Of a DNA stretch of 64,000 nt, positions 20,947 to 32,775 are shown piece by piece. The notes under the pieces are model-generated. The model saw only the letters and a list, made by a program, of their open reading frames with translations, was not told the origin of the DNA and did not search any database. The number at the start of each line of letters is the position of its first letter. The stretch's first letter is position 1. Source of the DNA: Desmodesmus armatus (Eukaryota; Chlorophyta; Chlorophyceae; Sphaeropleales; Scenedesmaceae); the NCBI GenBank assembly GCA_007449985.2, contig VIIQ02000079.1:62001-126000 (forward strand), written 5' to 3'. The translations under genes and the position numbers were made by a program.

Positions 20947-21995
20947 CTACATCAAGGGCAGCCACTGCATCTTTGCACATGCCCACACCAGGTCGGCCAT
21001 GCCTTGGGGCTTCAGTGCAGGCAACAGCTTGCCAAAGGCACCCACCAGCTGCTGCAGCTGCTGCGGCGGCAGCTGTTGCCCCATGGTGGCCACCGCCCAC
21101 AGGGTGTTGGACACGTTCTGTGCTGTGGCATCTGGCAGTACAGTCGCAAGCCTTGCCAAGAGCTGATGCAGCTGCTTTGATGGCACCTGATGCCCCAGGC
21201 TGGCCACAGCCCACAAGGAGGTTGACGCTGCCTGGGGTGTGGCATCTGTCAGCACAAGTACGCCCAACAGCTGCTGCAGCTGTACAGATGTCAGCTGCAG
21301 CTGCAATGTAGCAGCAGCCCACAACACAGTTGACACTGCCTGTGGGTCAGCCTGCTGCAGGGTGCTGGCCTGCAGGAACAGCGGCAGCAGCAGCGTGGCT
21401 GTCTGGACAGCACAGCTTGCTGCTGGCATGATTGATATTCGCAAGCTGATGTGCCACACACTGCTGCTGTAGCTGCACTGCTAGCTGGTGCAGCTCTGAC
21501 AGCAGCTGGCTGCTGCGGCGGCGGCACGCCCTGTCTGCACAGCTTGGCAGCATGTGCATATGCTGCACTGAGGTTGACGGGGGTGAAGTCAGCTTCATGC
21601 TGCTGAAGTAGCAGCAGCAGCTGCTGGGGACTGCGAATTGCCTTGATGGCTTCTGTGCGCCCCTTGGAAGCTGCCAACCATGCAGCACTGCCATCATCAT
21701 CCCGGTCGCTGTTGCTGCCGTTGCTGCGCTTGCCGCCCCTGCCCCCACCCCTGCCACCACGTCCCTGCCTGCCACCCGCACTGCTGCTCCTGCCAGCGCT
21801 GCTGTCAGCCTTGGCAACAATAATTGCTGCTCTGCTCCTGGTGCTGATGCTCGGTGGGTGCCTGAGTGCTGGTGTGGCGCTGAGCCAGGCTTGAAGGAGA
21901 CTTTCAGCGGAAAAATACCTTGCTCTGGGGGGACACGTGCCCCTAGACATATGTGTGCAGGCATGATGCATGATGCATGATGAGTGGATCAGCAC
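20947..21995 (-). pseudogene. OPR (octotricopeptide repeat, Tbc2-like) protein fragment, frameshifted
   Basis: Three blocks in three frames together resemble algal OPR proteins, which bind organelle RNAs and control chloroplast gene expression. Block 1 (about 21,900-21,530) has a low-complexity N-terminal part then AIRSPQQLLLLLQQHEADF and NLSAAYAHAAKLCRQG, typical of the segment before OPR repeats. Block 2 (about 21,515-21,430) has LLSELHQLAVQLQQQC. Block 3 (about 21,400-20,947) has repeats of the kind NTLWAVATMGQQLPPQQLQ and MADLVWACAKMQWLPL. Block spacing is too short for introns, so at least two frameshifts are needed, and the protein stops after three or four repeats where family members usually continue. 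Pseudogene is most likely; base-call errors are an alternative. Confidence 0.65.
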
Positions 21996-22204
21996 CCTCT
22001 CGCACAGCAGTGATCGACGGTGATTTTCGCGGTCGAACTAACTTGTTGTTTTTGTGCGTGTATATGGCATTCAGCTCACGTTGAGCTCAAGCAGCGGCGG
22101 AGTCACTTTCATGGCAGTTGTGATCTGGTCATGGGAGTGAAGGAAGGGCGACAGGGCATGACCGTTCCTGTTCCTGTGTCCACCGTGAATTTATCATTTT
22201 ACAC

Positions 22205-22684
22205 CTAAAGCCACGCCCAGGACGTTTTCATGAAGTGTCGATGTTTTGATGCCCATTGGTTGACAGGGTGTTTCTGCTGCAGCAGTCGATTGGAAGACTT
22301 CAACTTGAAGTGCAGTGCTAGCGTCTTCGTCACCATGTTGGGTGTTTCTGCTGCAGCAGTCGATTGGACTGGCTCACAGCATGCGAAAGGGAGGCGGTGC
22401 AGCAGCAGCGGCAGCGTAAAAGCAGCAGCAGCATCATGCACCACCCTGGGTGGTCCACCCCCTGGGGCACTGAGCAGTCTCTCAACATTGGCTGCAGCTC
22501 CATCAGCAGCAGTAGTTTCTCTGGCCGAGCGGGAAGGTTCACCACGGCGTTTGGTGCTGTGCTCTGAAGGCGCTGAGCTGTGTGCAGACCGCTTCTGCAG
22601 ATGGGTGATGCTGCTGGCTGGGCCGGTGTTACCTGACATAGCAGCAAGTGTGCAAGGAGCAAAGCAGGGGCTGCCGCCGCTCAA
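22205..22684 (-). other. Open frame of 159 codons, unknown
   Basis: The frame is open from an ATG at 22,684 to 22,205. It is Ser/Ala/Pro-rich and not recognised. A 28-base direct repeat (core tttctgctgcagcagtcgat) lies inside it at about 22,270 and 22,344. There is no supporting neighbour or splice evidence. The next 750 bases (22,700-23,460) hold nothing I can support. Confidence 0.2.
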
Positions 22685-25212
22685 GGTGCAATAGTGTTGT
22701 CAGCATTCTTGACAGTCTCATGTTGTGTTGTGCGAGAAGCAGATGCATGACTTTGTAGTAGTGCATCGTGCACGCGGTGCACAGGCTTCACCTGCTGCTG
22801 TACCTGGCAGCAAACCTGGGACACAACTCAGCACCACACTCTTCTGTGCCTGTGTGCTGCACCTGCCGTCTGCCTCCTTGTTGCTGCAGCTTAAAGCTGT
22901 GATCCTGTAGGAGCACTGATGCCCTGAGTCTACCAGCTGCAGTAGGACCCAGGAATTAGGCGGCAGTGCTGTCCCAGCGGCAGGACACAATGCAGGGTGC
23001 AAGGCTCCCTGCTGAGCACGCAGGAAGCTTGTGACTGTCCCTTGGTGAGCTGCAATCCGTCATCCGTCATTTTTGCAACACATTTTACTACAGAGTGGCT
23101 GAACTGACAGTGCGAGCTGGTTGTTGTACTTCGTGCAGCTGCTCTGGGCATCAACTGTGACAAGGCTGTTCAGATTCTGTTAACCAGGGCCCAGACACAG
23201 TATGCTGTTGGTCCTGTCATGCAGACAGCAATCCTTCAGCACATTCCTGCACATGCGGTGTTTGATGTTTTTGAGCGGGTTCACCCTGGGTTGCAGCTGC
23301 TGACGAAGCCTTCTTCCTGCCCTGGCAACCCTCCGTGCAGGTGATAGAGGCTGCACTGGGCCCCAACTCCCAGAACGCGGCACACCGTGACATGCTGTCC
23401 AGGGAGATGTAGCAGCAGTTCTGAGGGCTGCTGCCGGCTGCTGCAGAACGGCGCTTAGCACTCAACAGGCCCGCTGACATGCCGACACCCGCTGCAGCCA
23501 ACACCCCAGGCGTGCAGCAGCAGCAGTGGGACACTGTGCTCCTCGACCAATTTGGTGAAAAGGTGAGCCCACACCTGCACACCCTTTACTACCTGCCAGC
23601 AGTCTCTGAGGTGCGCTCTTGTAGTGAGGCTACCCAGCAGCAGGAGATTGTGTTCAAGCAGCTGAAGCAGGGCTCCTATGATGCAGCTTTGATGCCTACG
23701 TGGGAGAGTTGATGCAAAAGGCTGCCAAGCTCAAGCACTGTGCTGAGTTCAACATGCAGTACTGCACGACTCTGTTTGCGCAGGGTGTGAGCAACAAGAG
23801 TGTGAACAAGCAGGAGTGTGTCAACCATTTCTCGAGGTGGCTGACGGGTTGGCCGCAAGGAACAGCGACCCTTGACAAGGCCATGTGCACGGCAGTGCGG
23901 ACGGAGCGCCAGAAGCAGCGGCACTTGCTGGTTGCCACTCGAACGCAGCTGGCTGAGCGCACGCAGCAGGAGATGGAGGGCAGCAAGCCTCCTGTCAGCA
24001 CACCCCCAAAGCAGCAGGGCCGCACTTATGGTGCAGCAGCACAGCCCAGCTTCCACACCCTGATGGGCCAAATGCAGCAGGCAGCTAAGGAAGAGTGGGG
24101 GCCTAACCGCATGCGAGGCGCCATGCAGGCTGCCTGGCCGCCAGAGGGCTCAACAATACAGAGTGCGCTGCGCGACAGGCAGTAGAGTGCCCACCACCCC
24201 CGCCGTACAGGCCTGCAGCTGCAGTGCACAACCCTGTCAGCACACATGACGTGCACTACGCGCCGTTTGATGGCTACAGCCGTGCGCGCAGCGGTTACCA
24301 ACTCTTGGCAGCCGCTGCTGTGCAGACAGCTGGCAGGCAGGTGCTGTTTGCAGACCAGCAGCGCGCTGCTGCCACGGTCTGGCCACAGCAGGAACATCAG
24401 CAGCGCTCGCAGTCTCCAAGGCCCCCAGGATTGGGCAGGCAGGCCGCCGCGCAGGATCGCAAAACCTGTGGCAGGACGGGAGGCCACTGGGATCGCATCT
24501 GTCACTGCGACAGGTCTGACAAGGCACCAGCCGACTGGGTACCCAGCACCAGGTCCAGGCCTCAGCTGCTGGAGCTCTATTGGCGCCGGTGTACCCAGTA
24601 CAACATGCAGCCCAAGCAGCCGCGCCCTCCTGCTGCAGCGCAGCAACAGGGTGCGCAGCTGCCTATGGCAGCGCTGTCAGAGTAGGGGCAGTTGGGATAA
24701 TTCTACAGAAGAGCGGGAGGTGCAGCAGGAGCTGACAGGTGAGCCAGAGAGCTGAGGTCCTGCAGTGTACCGGATACAGGGCTGGTCCCCAGCTCACAGG
24801 CAGATGGAGCCGTACAACTGGTTTCCTGCATGCACTCTGACGAGTGAGATAGAGCTGGCAGCTGTGGGCACAAGCGGCCGACCATTCCACAGCTTCCTGC
24901 CTGCTGACACACAGCCGCGCGTGGGACCCAACACTGCTGACAAGGTTGTGCTGCCTGCCCTCGTGCCCCTGCAGCTGAACCTCACAGGGCACGTACACCA
25001 CCAGCAAGCTGCAGGAGGTGCTTGGGATGCTGTGCGATCAGCCTGGTACTGCAGAGGCAGCTGCTGGTCCCGTTGCAGCCGACACTCCAAGGGCTTCAGC
25101 AGCAGCTCTATAGCCGCCGCAGCCTGTGCTTGAGTGCCATGTTATGGAGGAGGTGAGCCGCATGCTACCTAATGCGGCCGCTGACAAAGAGGAGGTGGGA
25201 GAGGGGTTGGGG

Positions 25213-25248
25213 CTTAGGGTTTAGTGCTCTTTTGACCCTAAACCCTAA
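25213..25248. repeat. Inverted telomere-like repeat
   Basis: ttagggtttag (25,213-25,223) and ctaaaccctaa (25,238-25,248) form a perfect 11-base inverted repeat. The right side continues as ccctaaaccctaaaa, matching both TTTAGGG and TTTTAGGG telomere units of plants and green algae. Confidence 0.75.
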
Positions 25249-26004
25249 AACCTTGAGTGCCGTGTTGTGGAGCAGCTGAGCCCCATGCTGCCTGATGGGG
25301 ACGCTGACCCAGAGGAGGTGCAGATGCTTTCGGCAAGGCATGAGCAGAACAGCCAGGTGCAGCACCAACACATCCTCAGCAGCAGCGAGCCCAGCAGTGG
25401 CGTCATTATGCAGTGGGGTTCAGTGGGGCAGGAGAAGCATGATCAGCCACCCAAGGCAGCCTCGGACTCAGACTGTGTCCCCAGCAACATAGCAGAGCCC
25501 CTGATCAAGGCCACAGGGCACGGCGTCCCACTGACCCCACAGGAGCAGGAACAGGTGAGGGACATTGATGCACAGTGTGTTCTTGCATGTATGGGCGCAC
25601 AGACTCTGGGCCGAGCCCATCACCAACAACATATGCAAGGGTACACAGGGGGAAGTGTCCCTTACGTCACACAGGTCACGTCACAAATGGGCTTCCCCAC
25701 AGTGGGCGGCCTCGAAGCATCTTACATGTATGACACGGTCCTTGGCAAGCACTTGCTTGACCAGGCGTCAGGCTTTTGTGCTGCCTGTCATGAGCCGCTC
25801 CTGTTACATGCCACACATACAACTGGAAAACATCCGCACTCTGCACAGCATGCCAGTGGTTACTGGCAAGGCCGCTACGTTGCCAGTGCGCCCTATGCAG
25901 GCTGCCGCACTGTCTGACGCGCTGGCCTTCATGCTCTGCTGTCTTTGCAGGCGGCGTCCTCCAGCAGAGGCTGAGCAGGATGCAGTAGCATACACACAGG
26001 CAAG

Positions 26005-26205
26005 CCCTTCTGCAGCGGATGCAGCAGCAGACAGACAGCCCAACCCTCGGCAGCAAATGCAGCCACACAGACACACAGCCGAGCCCCTCTGCCACAGATG
26101 CGGCAGCAGACATGCAGCCAAGCCCTTCTGCAGCGGATGCAACCACGCAGACACACAGCCAAGCCCCTCTGCAGCGGATGCAGCATCAGACACACAGCTA
26201 AGCTC
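26005..26205 (+). repeat. Imperfect tandem repeat, about 40-bp units
   Basis: About five units, each with a cttctgcagcggatgcag-like core and a gacacacagccaag-like end; translated they give repeats of the form PSAADAATDTQP. Confidence 0.8.
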
Positions 26206-26917
26206 AAATTACAGCAGACATGATAGAGGTTGCAATGGGCTACCCCCAGGGCAGTACAGCCGCCCCGAGCGTGAGCGAACAGCAGCGCAGGCAAGCGCTA
26301 GGTGAGACCATGGACTCAAACTGCGCACAGTGCATTTTAGCAACAGCAGCAGCTTGGGCAAGGGCAGCGCACCGTAGACACTTAGCAGCCATCAAGTACA
26401 GCTGTAGCTGTGAGACAGCGTGTATGCTGTCAGCAACAGCAGCTGCGCGAGATGCACGAAGCAAGCGGCCAGTACAGATCTGGCACGATACAGCAGCTAT
26501 GCACATGCTGCAGCAATACGAGATGCCTGAGGGCGCCACAGCAGCAGATACAAGCTGCATCACAATGCGGCTATCGTGTTATCAGTGGCAGCAAGTCAAG
26601 CTGCTGAGACGCATGCCTGACGTTTCTTGCAAACAGGTCCCAGCCCTTGAGGAGAGGCATCAATTGTGCAGCAGCTACACAGCCGCTGCAGACACTATGG
26701 AGGCGTGCGCACACCCGCCCTTGTGCTGAACTGCTGCTGGTGGCGCGGCCTGCAGGCTGACATCGCACACCTGGTGAGTGGGAGCAAGAGTGCAGCTGCA
26801 TGCGTGTTGCCTTTGGCAGTGCAGAGTGTCTGAGCAACAGCCCCGCTCAGTGTGCACCCTTGCCTGGCATCGACTTAGCACTATACACAACATTCACAAG
26901 CAAGCCGCCAGAGGTTG

Positions 26918-27062
26918 CTTGTGAGGCCTGCTCCTCAGTGCTGTCCAGCACACATAACCCCATCTTGCTGTTTGATGTCTGTGACGCAAGTTCGCACATG
27001 TATTGCCTGCCCACATCCTTGGACACTGTGCCAGAAGGCGACTGGATGTGCCCAAGCTGCAC
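26918..27062 (+). other. PHD-finger-like segment with one ligand missing
   Basis: The frame reads CEACSS, then LLFDVCDASSHMYCLP, then VPEGDWMCPSC. The order C-x2-C, DxCD, HxxC, PEGDW, CPxC is that of a PHD finger (C4HC3), which normally reads histone tails. The Cys expected before the DxCD step is Phe here (LLF in place of LLC), so one zinc ligand is absent. Confidence 0.7.
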
Positions 27063-27491
27063 CAGTGCAGGTGTGTGACAGCAACAGCTGCAGTCCAGGG
27101 GTAGGGAGAGGACCCTTAGGCAGCAGCTGGACGGCAAAGCGCCCCAGCTGTACCCCAACAGGGCCATGCATGAGCGTGACGCAGCAGTCCAGCAGCTGCA
27201 TGGCTGGCTTGTCCTGCAGACCTTTGTGGATCCATCCACACAGCAGTTGCGCCCCTACTGGGGTAGGGCCCACAGCGCCGCACGGATTATCTTGCTGTGT
27301 GCTTTGAGGACGTCAACGTTTACAGCTATACAGTTGCCAAAGCCAAGCCCTTGCTGCAACCTGTTGCCATTGTCATGCCCGCAGGCCTCACCCTGCCAGG
27401 CGATGACAAGTTCAGCCAAGCAAGCGTACCCCCCAGGCCAGCAGGCCAAGGCCGGCAAGGGTGTCGTGCACGCCTGACCATGGCCACAGCC

Positions 27492-27523
<32 letters not shown>

Positions 27524-27709
27524 GCAGACGTGATGTACAGTCAGCACCTATCTGTCATGGTGCCAGTGCTGAACGACACCGGGGCTGCGGCAGCAGCAGT
27601 GTGCCTCTATTGCAGGACAGGCCAGCACTTGCAGGACAGGCCAGCACAGGCTAGCAGCTCGTCACAGGTGCAGCATGTTTTTTTCAACTGGTAACAGCAC
27701 AGGGTCAGG

Positions 27710-28055
27710 GTGCCGCAGCTGCTGCTGCTCTCAGCTGCTGCTGCTGGTAATGGCAGCCCTGTGGCAGAACAGGGCAGGAAGACAGGGCTGCAGGAAGGGT
27801 CAGAGCAGTGGCGTGCTGGGGTCCAGGGTTGTCTTGATGCATGTACGGGCTGTGCTGATTCTGCAGATTGCAAATATCCAGCAGCGATGGAAGGCAGTAG
27901 CTGGGTCCTTACAGGTAGTCACACTGACTACTAGTAGTGACGTTGGAATCATTACACACTACAGAGGTTTGGTTGGGTGTCTGCTGGAGCAACATGTTTC
28001 AGGCAGTCACCATGATGGCAGCCGCTGTGTAGCTACAAAGCTGTGGAAGTGACAT
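27710..28055 (+). repeat. Copy of 2,860-3,205 repeat
   Basis: Nearly the same as 2,865-3,205 over its length. It passes straight into sequence related to the gene A flank, without the 4.5-kb insertion of block 1. Confidence 0.8.
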
Positions 28056-29674
28056 GTTGTGCCGCAGCCAAAGCTTGCGCAGGCTGTGAAAGGTTGCAGG
28101 ACATTTCCTGATGTGGTGTGTTGGCAACTGGTCCATCCATTGCTTTTGCATATTGAACCTGCTGGCTGTGTGTAACATGGTGAATCATCAAGCTCATTGC
28201 AATGGCTGAATGGTTAAGTGAGTAGTTGTCATTGACACTTGTACCAGCTATTTGCAACACGTATGTGTGTGTGGCAGCAGCAGAGGGAGTACATGTGCTT
28301 CTCTCTGTGTGTAATCTTGCAACTGACAGCTGCACGTGCATGGATAAAGTGCCTTCCAGCTGCCATCCAAGCAGGGCCTGTCCAAAATTCAAGGCCATCG
28401 AATGGGGGCTTTTAGCATGCAACAACCAACCACTGCCCTGAGCATTGTTACGATTACTGCATGTTCCTCTCCAGACATCAGGCCCAACCACATGCTGATC
28501 AAGACATCTGAAGGGAAAGTACATCAAGTCCAAATTGACCGGAATCTGTGCAGTGTTGCTCTCTTGACATTGGCCGGAACACACAAGAGCAGCACACTAC
28601 CACAGCACAGCAGGTTATGGAAGCATGCAGCACTTGTATGCCTGACAACACCGCACAATCGTCCACACCCTGTGTGTTGACTCCCAATCTTATCATGACA
28701 TCCCATACAGCATGGAAGCATTGGCAGGCTGCCTGCCCTGCAAACATGTGTGATTGGCCGCAGCAGGCAGCACTCCCCTCTACCAGAACAACAGCAACAA
28801 CTGTACACCCACAACAACATGACGTATGCGTGATCGTAAGCACAGCCCTATATGCAGCCCTGACCCTTGTCCAAGGCGTCTACAACTCCCTTGCACATGG
28901 TGTGACACACCGGTGGCCCGTGATCAGTGACGGGATGCATGCAGAGCCTGCCATTGCTCCACCCTCTGCCCCTAGCACATGCACCTCTGTGCTCCCTGTC
29001 TTGTCTGATTGACTACACAACATGCTATCCACACGATAGGGTCAGTCAGGGCAGCCTCTGTGATGTATGTGCTGACTGTGAGGACAGCCACCCGTGGGCG
29101 CTGACTCCCGCATTGAGCCGCACAGTCGACAATCACCCAACATGAATGAGATCTTCCACAGCGTCGCTGGCAGTACCCAGTGGCAGGGTCCACAGGTCAA
29201 CTGTACACAAGCTTCAACACGGTGCAGGTGTGACGATACAACAACACGTCCACAGCAGCGCTATGCCCACACACACAGCGCAGCAAAGCAACACAGCTCC
29301 TGCGCGAAGGCAGCACAAGCAGCCTCGGCTTGCGCGGGATGCATGAAACACTCATCAACAAACACAGGGGCTGGCCAGGCTCGCAGAAAGCGCGCAAGCC
29401 CACACATCAACAGTGTCACAAGCAACGAAGGCACCTAAAGGCATTACAACCGGAGACAGCTGCTACAGTGTCCGCTGCTGGCAGCTGTGACAGAGGCCTC
29501 CCATTGCGCCATGCAACCGCCAACCACATGCTGCTGTCAACGCAGCTTGAAGCAGCTCCGAAGGCTTGGTGCATGTGCATGTGTGCCTCGGCCGTTCTTG
29601 CCTCCGGTCTGAGACCTCTGGTCAGTGTGACCACTGTAGGTGTGACCACTGCGGCTTGTTCAACAAAGGGACCT
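28056..29674. other. 3' flank of gene C, repeat of 8.2-9.9 kb
   Basis: No gene recognised. Sequence order follows the flank of gene A. Confidence 0.55.
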
Positions 29675-32478
29675 TCACTGCAGCCTGTCCTCGGCATACC
29701 TTGGGTGTCCACTGCAGCAACACAGGGAAGGGCAACGTACAGCAGAGCACAATGAGTGAGTTGAAAGATTGCACGGTGCTTGTGAAGAGACTGTGTCAAC
29801 TGCAAGGTTGACGTGAGCACTTGCCAGCTGCCAAAAGGCACTCAGCACTGCATGTGTAAAGTACCTGACCCAGTGCAAAAACCAGTGCAGGAGCCGATTG
29901 ATGGGCTTCAGTGCTACGTAGACTCATGTCAGTATGCCCTATAGGCCTAAGTCCTGCAGGCCTGTGCAGGCTGATGTGCACCCTGTAGGCTTAGGTACCC
30001 CCCCCCCCCCCGCAAACACACCCCAAGCCCCACCCAGTCCTGCCAAACACCCCAAACCCTAGCCACTCCTGCCACTTACCCTTCGTAGTGCTCATCAGGG
30101 TGGTGTCCATCCACAAAGTAGACGTAGGAGACATCGGACAGCACAGCGGCACCACTGGCGCTCACACTTGCAGCCACCACTGATGCCTTGCAGGGCTCGT
30201 AGGATCCAATGGTGTAGGTGGCCACGCCGTTGGCGTCGGTGGTCTTGACCGCTGGGGAGTTGGAGATCTGGCAGTCGCCATCAGCAGAGAAGACGACGTT
30301 GGCGTTGGCCGCAGGGGCACCGTTGGCATCCTTGGCAATCACTGTGAAGGTTGTAGGCTCCCCGCAGTGGCTGTGAGTCTTGTCAGGCAGAAGCTTGAGC
30401 TTTGCAGCAGAGCCGGTACCGCCGGCTGCTGTGATTGTGACAGTGGCCAGTGCGGAATAAAGGGGACCACCTGTGAAAGAAGGCACCGCCACAGTGACAG
30501 CTCCCGGGCTTTTGATCTTGAGCCAGGCGGTGCCTAGCCCACCTGCGCCTATGGTCACCGCAATAACCGAGGTTGGAAGCGAGAGACCTCCTTGCTGACG
30601 CCACTCAGCGGTGTCATTGCCGGCTGCCTGCCGCTGGCGCGCACAACAGTCACCGCCGCCTTCGCAATAGTCTTGGCCACCAGGAGCCACACCAGCTGCA
30701 ACCCACTCAGCATTGTCAGTGACCGCAAGAAGTATGCTGCTGCACTCAATGAGAGAGTTTTGGCTCCCACGCTGTCCAGAGCGCTTGGTGTGCTTCTTGG
30801 CGGCAGCTGGTGAAGTGACGCGGGACTTGGAGCCACCCTTGGCAGAGAGGGCTGTCTGCTGGGCACCAGGGTTGTCCGAGGGCTGGGTGGAACTTTCTGA
30901 GCATGCTGCCTCATCTTGTGGTACGCCGTTGTCATTGAGGCAGCATGGGTCATCGGCACAACATATGACCGACCTGCCCTCGCACCTGTTCAAGCACAGC
31001 GCTTCGGCGCAACACACACTGCCTGAGCTTATTTGACAGACACAGTCCGCGTCCAACCCTGTGGACGTGAGGGTGACCTTCACCACATCACCCACGGCAG
31101 CTTGTGTCTTGCTGGCTGACAGGGTGAACTGACTACATGAGATGCCATTAAACCCCTTCAAAAAGATGTGCAGACCTGCAACAGCACACACCCAGCACAG
31201 GACGGAAGGTAAATGAGGTCATGCTCCTGGTGTAGACACAGCTGACTTAGGGTTGAGAGGTTCAATTTCCGTCAGCAGTTCTTCATCAAGAGATACACAG
31301 CCACTGTGCCAGACCACTGCAAAAGGACATGGCTTGTGCCCACACCAATATATGTTGGCGACTTGCCAACACCCCTGAGCAGCACCCCTTGATAGATGGT
31401 GCAGTGGACATTCAAGCAACGGAGAAGTTGCATGTGACAAGCACCGGCACACTGTCTTGTCCAGACCTGACACAGCAGGGGCATGAAGCTCTTGCTCTGT
31501 CTCCCTCACTGACGGACAGGAATGCCTACCAAGCCCAACTGACCCCACCCACCTTCCACAGCAGCGTCAGGTGCTTGGAGGGCTTGCAGCAGGGCCTGTG
31601 CATCCACCTTGACCCCTGGGGCGGTGTCGAAGTGGTAGTGGGCCTCCTCAACATCCAAGGTCTGCTTGTCATGGGAGTCAAACTCGCTGATGGTGTGGGG
31701 GTGGTGCACAACATCAAGCTCAAGGGAGATCTCATCAGCCTGCAGGCAGGAGGGAAGGGGGGAGGGACGGCAGACACATGCAACTCTGGTCAGCTAGGTG
31801 AACTACATGCACTTGTCAAGGTATGTTGTGCTGCTCAGTACCTTCCGTTTGTCTGTCGCTGGATACGCAGGAGTTCTGTGACAAAGCAACAAGAAGCAAC
31901 CCATGTGCCCCCTGCTGTCAGATCAGACAACCAATCACTTGTCTCCTGGCTGGACAAGGCAACGGTTTCCTGCTGGGTGGACGCCTCTAGCCTAGAGCTT
32001 GGTCCCAGCGCGCGAGCCTGCCACCCTTGCATGAGAGTGGGGCACGGTGCGACCCCACAGCAAAGCAGCAGCAACCCTGCTACTGAGAAGGTTGTTTTGC
32101 AACCCAGAACCCCAAGCATGCCAGCCCTTAGACAATCAGCCTAGGTGGTTGACCAACCTGCTGTGGATGCCGTTCTTCACAGCAGCACCCCAAAACAAGC
32201 TGCAGGTGGTGTCAACAGGCCCCCAGCAGAGTGCACATTCCTCATACTGCTGATGCTGTGGTCAGGGCAACAACATAAAGTAGCAGTGCAGTTTCAGGTT
32301 CCAACGGCTCACCACTGCTCGTTGTAGGTCACGTCCATCACATCGGCCACAGCACCAGTGGACTGGCCGAAGGGCAGCAGCAGCACACTGCTGGGGGTCA
32401 CCTCTGCCCATGATGACCGCAGGCCCTTGGCCTCAGCCATCCTGATGGCGGTTGCCAGGTCCAGCTTGACGGGGGCGT
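29675..32478 (-). pseudogene. Secreted Ig-like protein gene copy C, 5'-truncated
   Basis: Exon 5 29,711-29,675, exon 4 31,175-30,080, exon 3 31,739-31,553 and the 3' part of exon 2 (32,478-32,315) are recognisable. Exon 1, the promoter and the first 100 or so bases of exon 2 are gone; the break is at about 32,478. Two bases are missing at the exon 2 donor (gagcag followed by tggtgagc instead of gtgggtgagc). Exons 3-5 remain open and in phase, and exon 4 is most like that of copy A (KLLPDKTHSHCGEP). The TGTAA found beyond A is TGTAG here. With no start or signal peptide it cannot encode the secreted protein. Confidence 0.8.
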
Positions 32479-32632
32479 GAGACTAACTTTTTTGAATGGC
32501 ACACAAGAGCTCGTCAGGGCCGATGCCCCTCACAAACGTTAGTTGCAAGAAAACAAACATGTTGGAGCCAGGCCGTGACAACAAAAAAAGCCGTGATGTG
32601 GGTTTGACCGCCGAGCAAAAGCTACAAAGCGA

Positions 32633-32639
32633 GCGGATG
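32633..32639 (+). promoter_or_regulatory. Degenerate TATA box of gene D
   Basis: TACAAAG stands where A and B have TATAAAG, in otherwise similar promoter sequence that begins at about 32,570. Confidence 0.5.
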
Positions 32640-32775
32640 CACGCCCTGGCGCTCGACTTTCCAGCTGGGTTGTTTGAGCTACTCTGGGTGTTCACTGAAC
32701 CCAGTTTGCATCACACTCAACGCTGCGCTGCAGAATCACTGCCAGCTGGTTTACGTCCAATCTGTGCTGCACACC

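Larger units (their letters stand above)
23479..27533 (+). pseudogene. PHD-containing multi-exon gene or element, copy 2
   Basis: The fuller copy of the unit at the window start. Readable pieces in order: 23,479-23,560 (QQQQWDTVLLDQFGEK, then donor GTGAGC); 23,700-24,185 (Lys/Gln-rich, stop at 24,183); 24,224-24,685 in another frame (NPVSTHDVHYAPFDGYSR); 25,267-25,555 (acidic, ending EQEQ at a GTGAGG donor); a tandem-repeat segment at 26.0-26.2 kb; a PHD-like finger at 26.92-27.06 kb; and 27,166-27,533, split between frames (FVDPSTQQLRPYWG, then VNVYSYTVAKAKPLL), ending in poly-Ala. At least two internal frame changes lack splice sites. PHD fingers occur in chromatin proteins and in some algal transposons and retroelements, so the origin is open. 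Confidence 0.5.

Noticed and set aside
21643..21894. Leu/Pro-rich open frame on the plus strand
   Set aside because: It is the antisense of the low-complexity N-terminal part of the OPR fragment.
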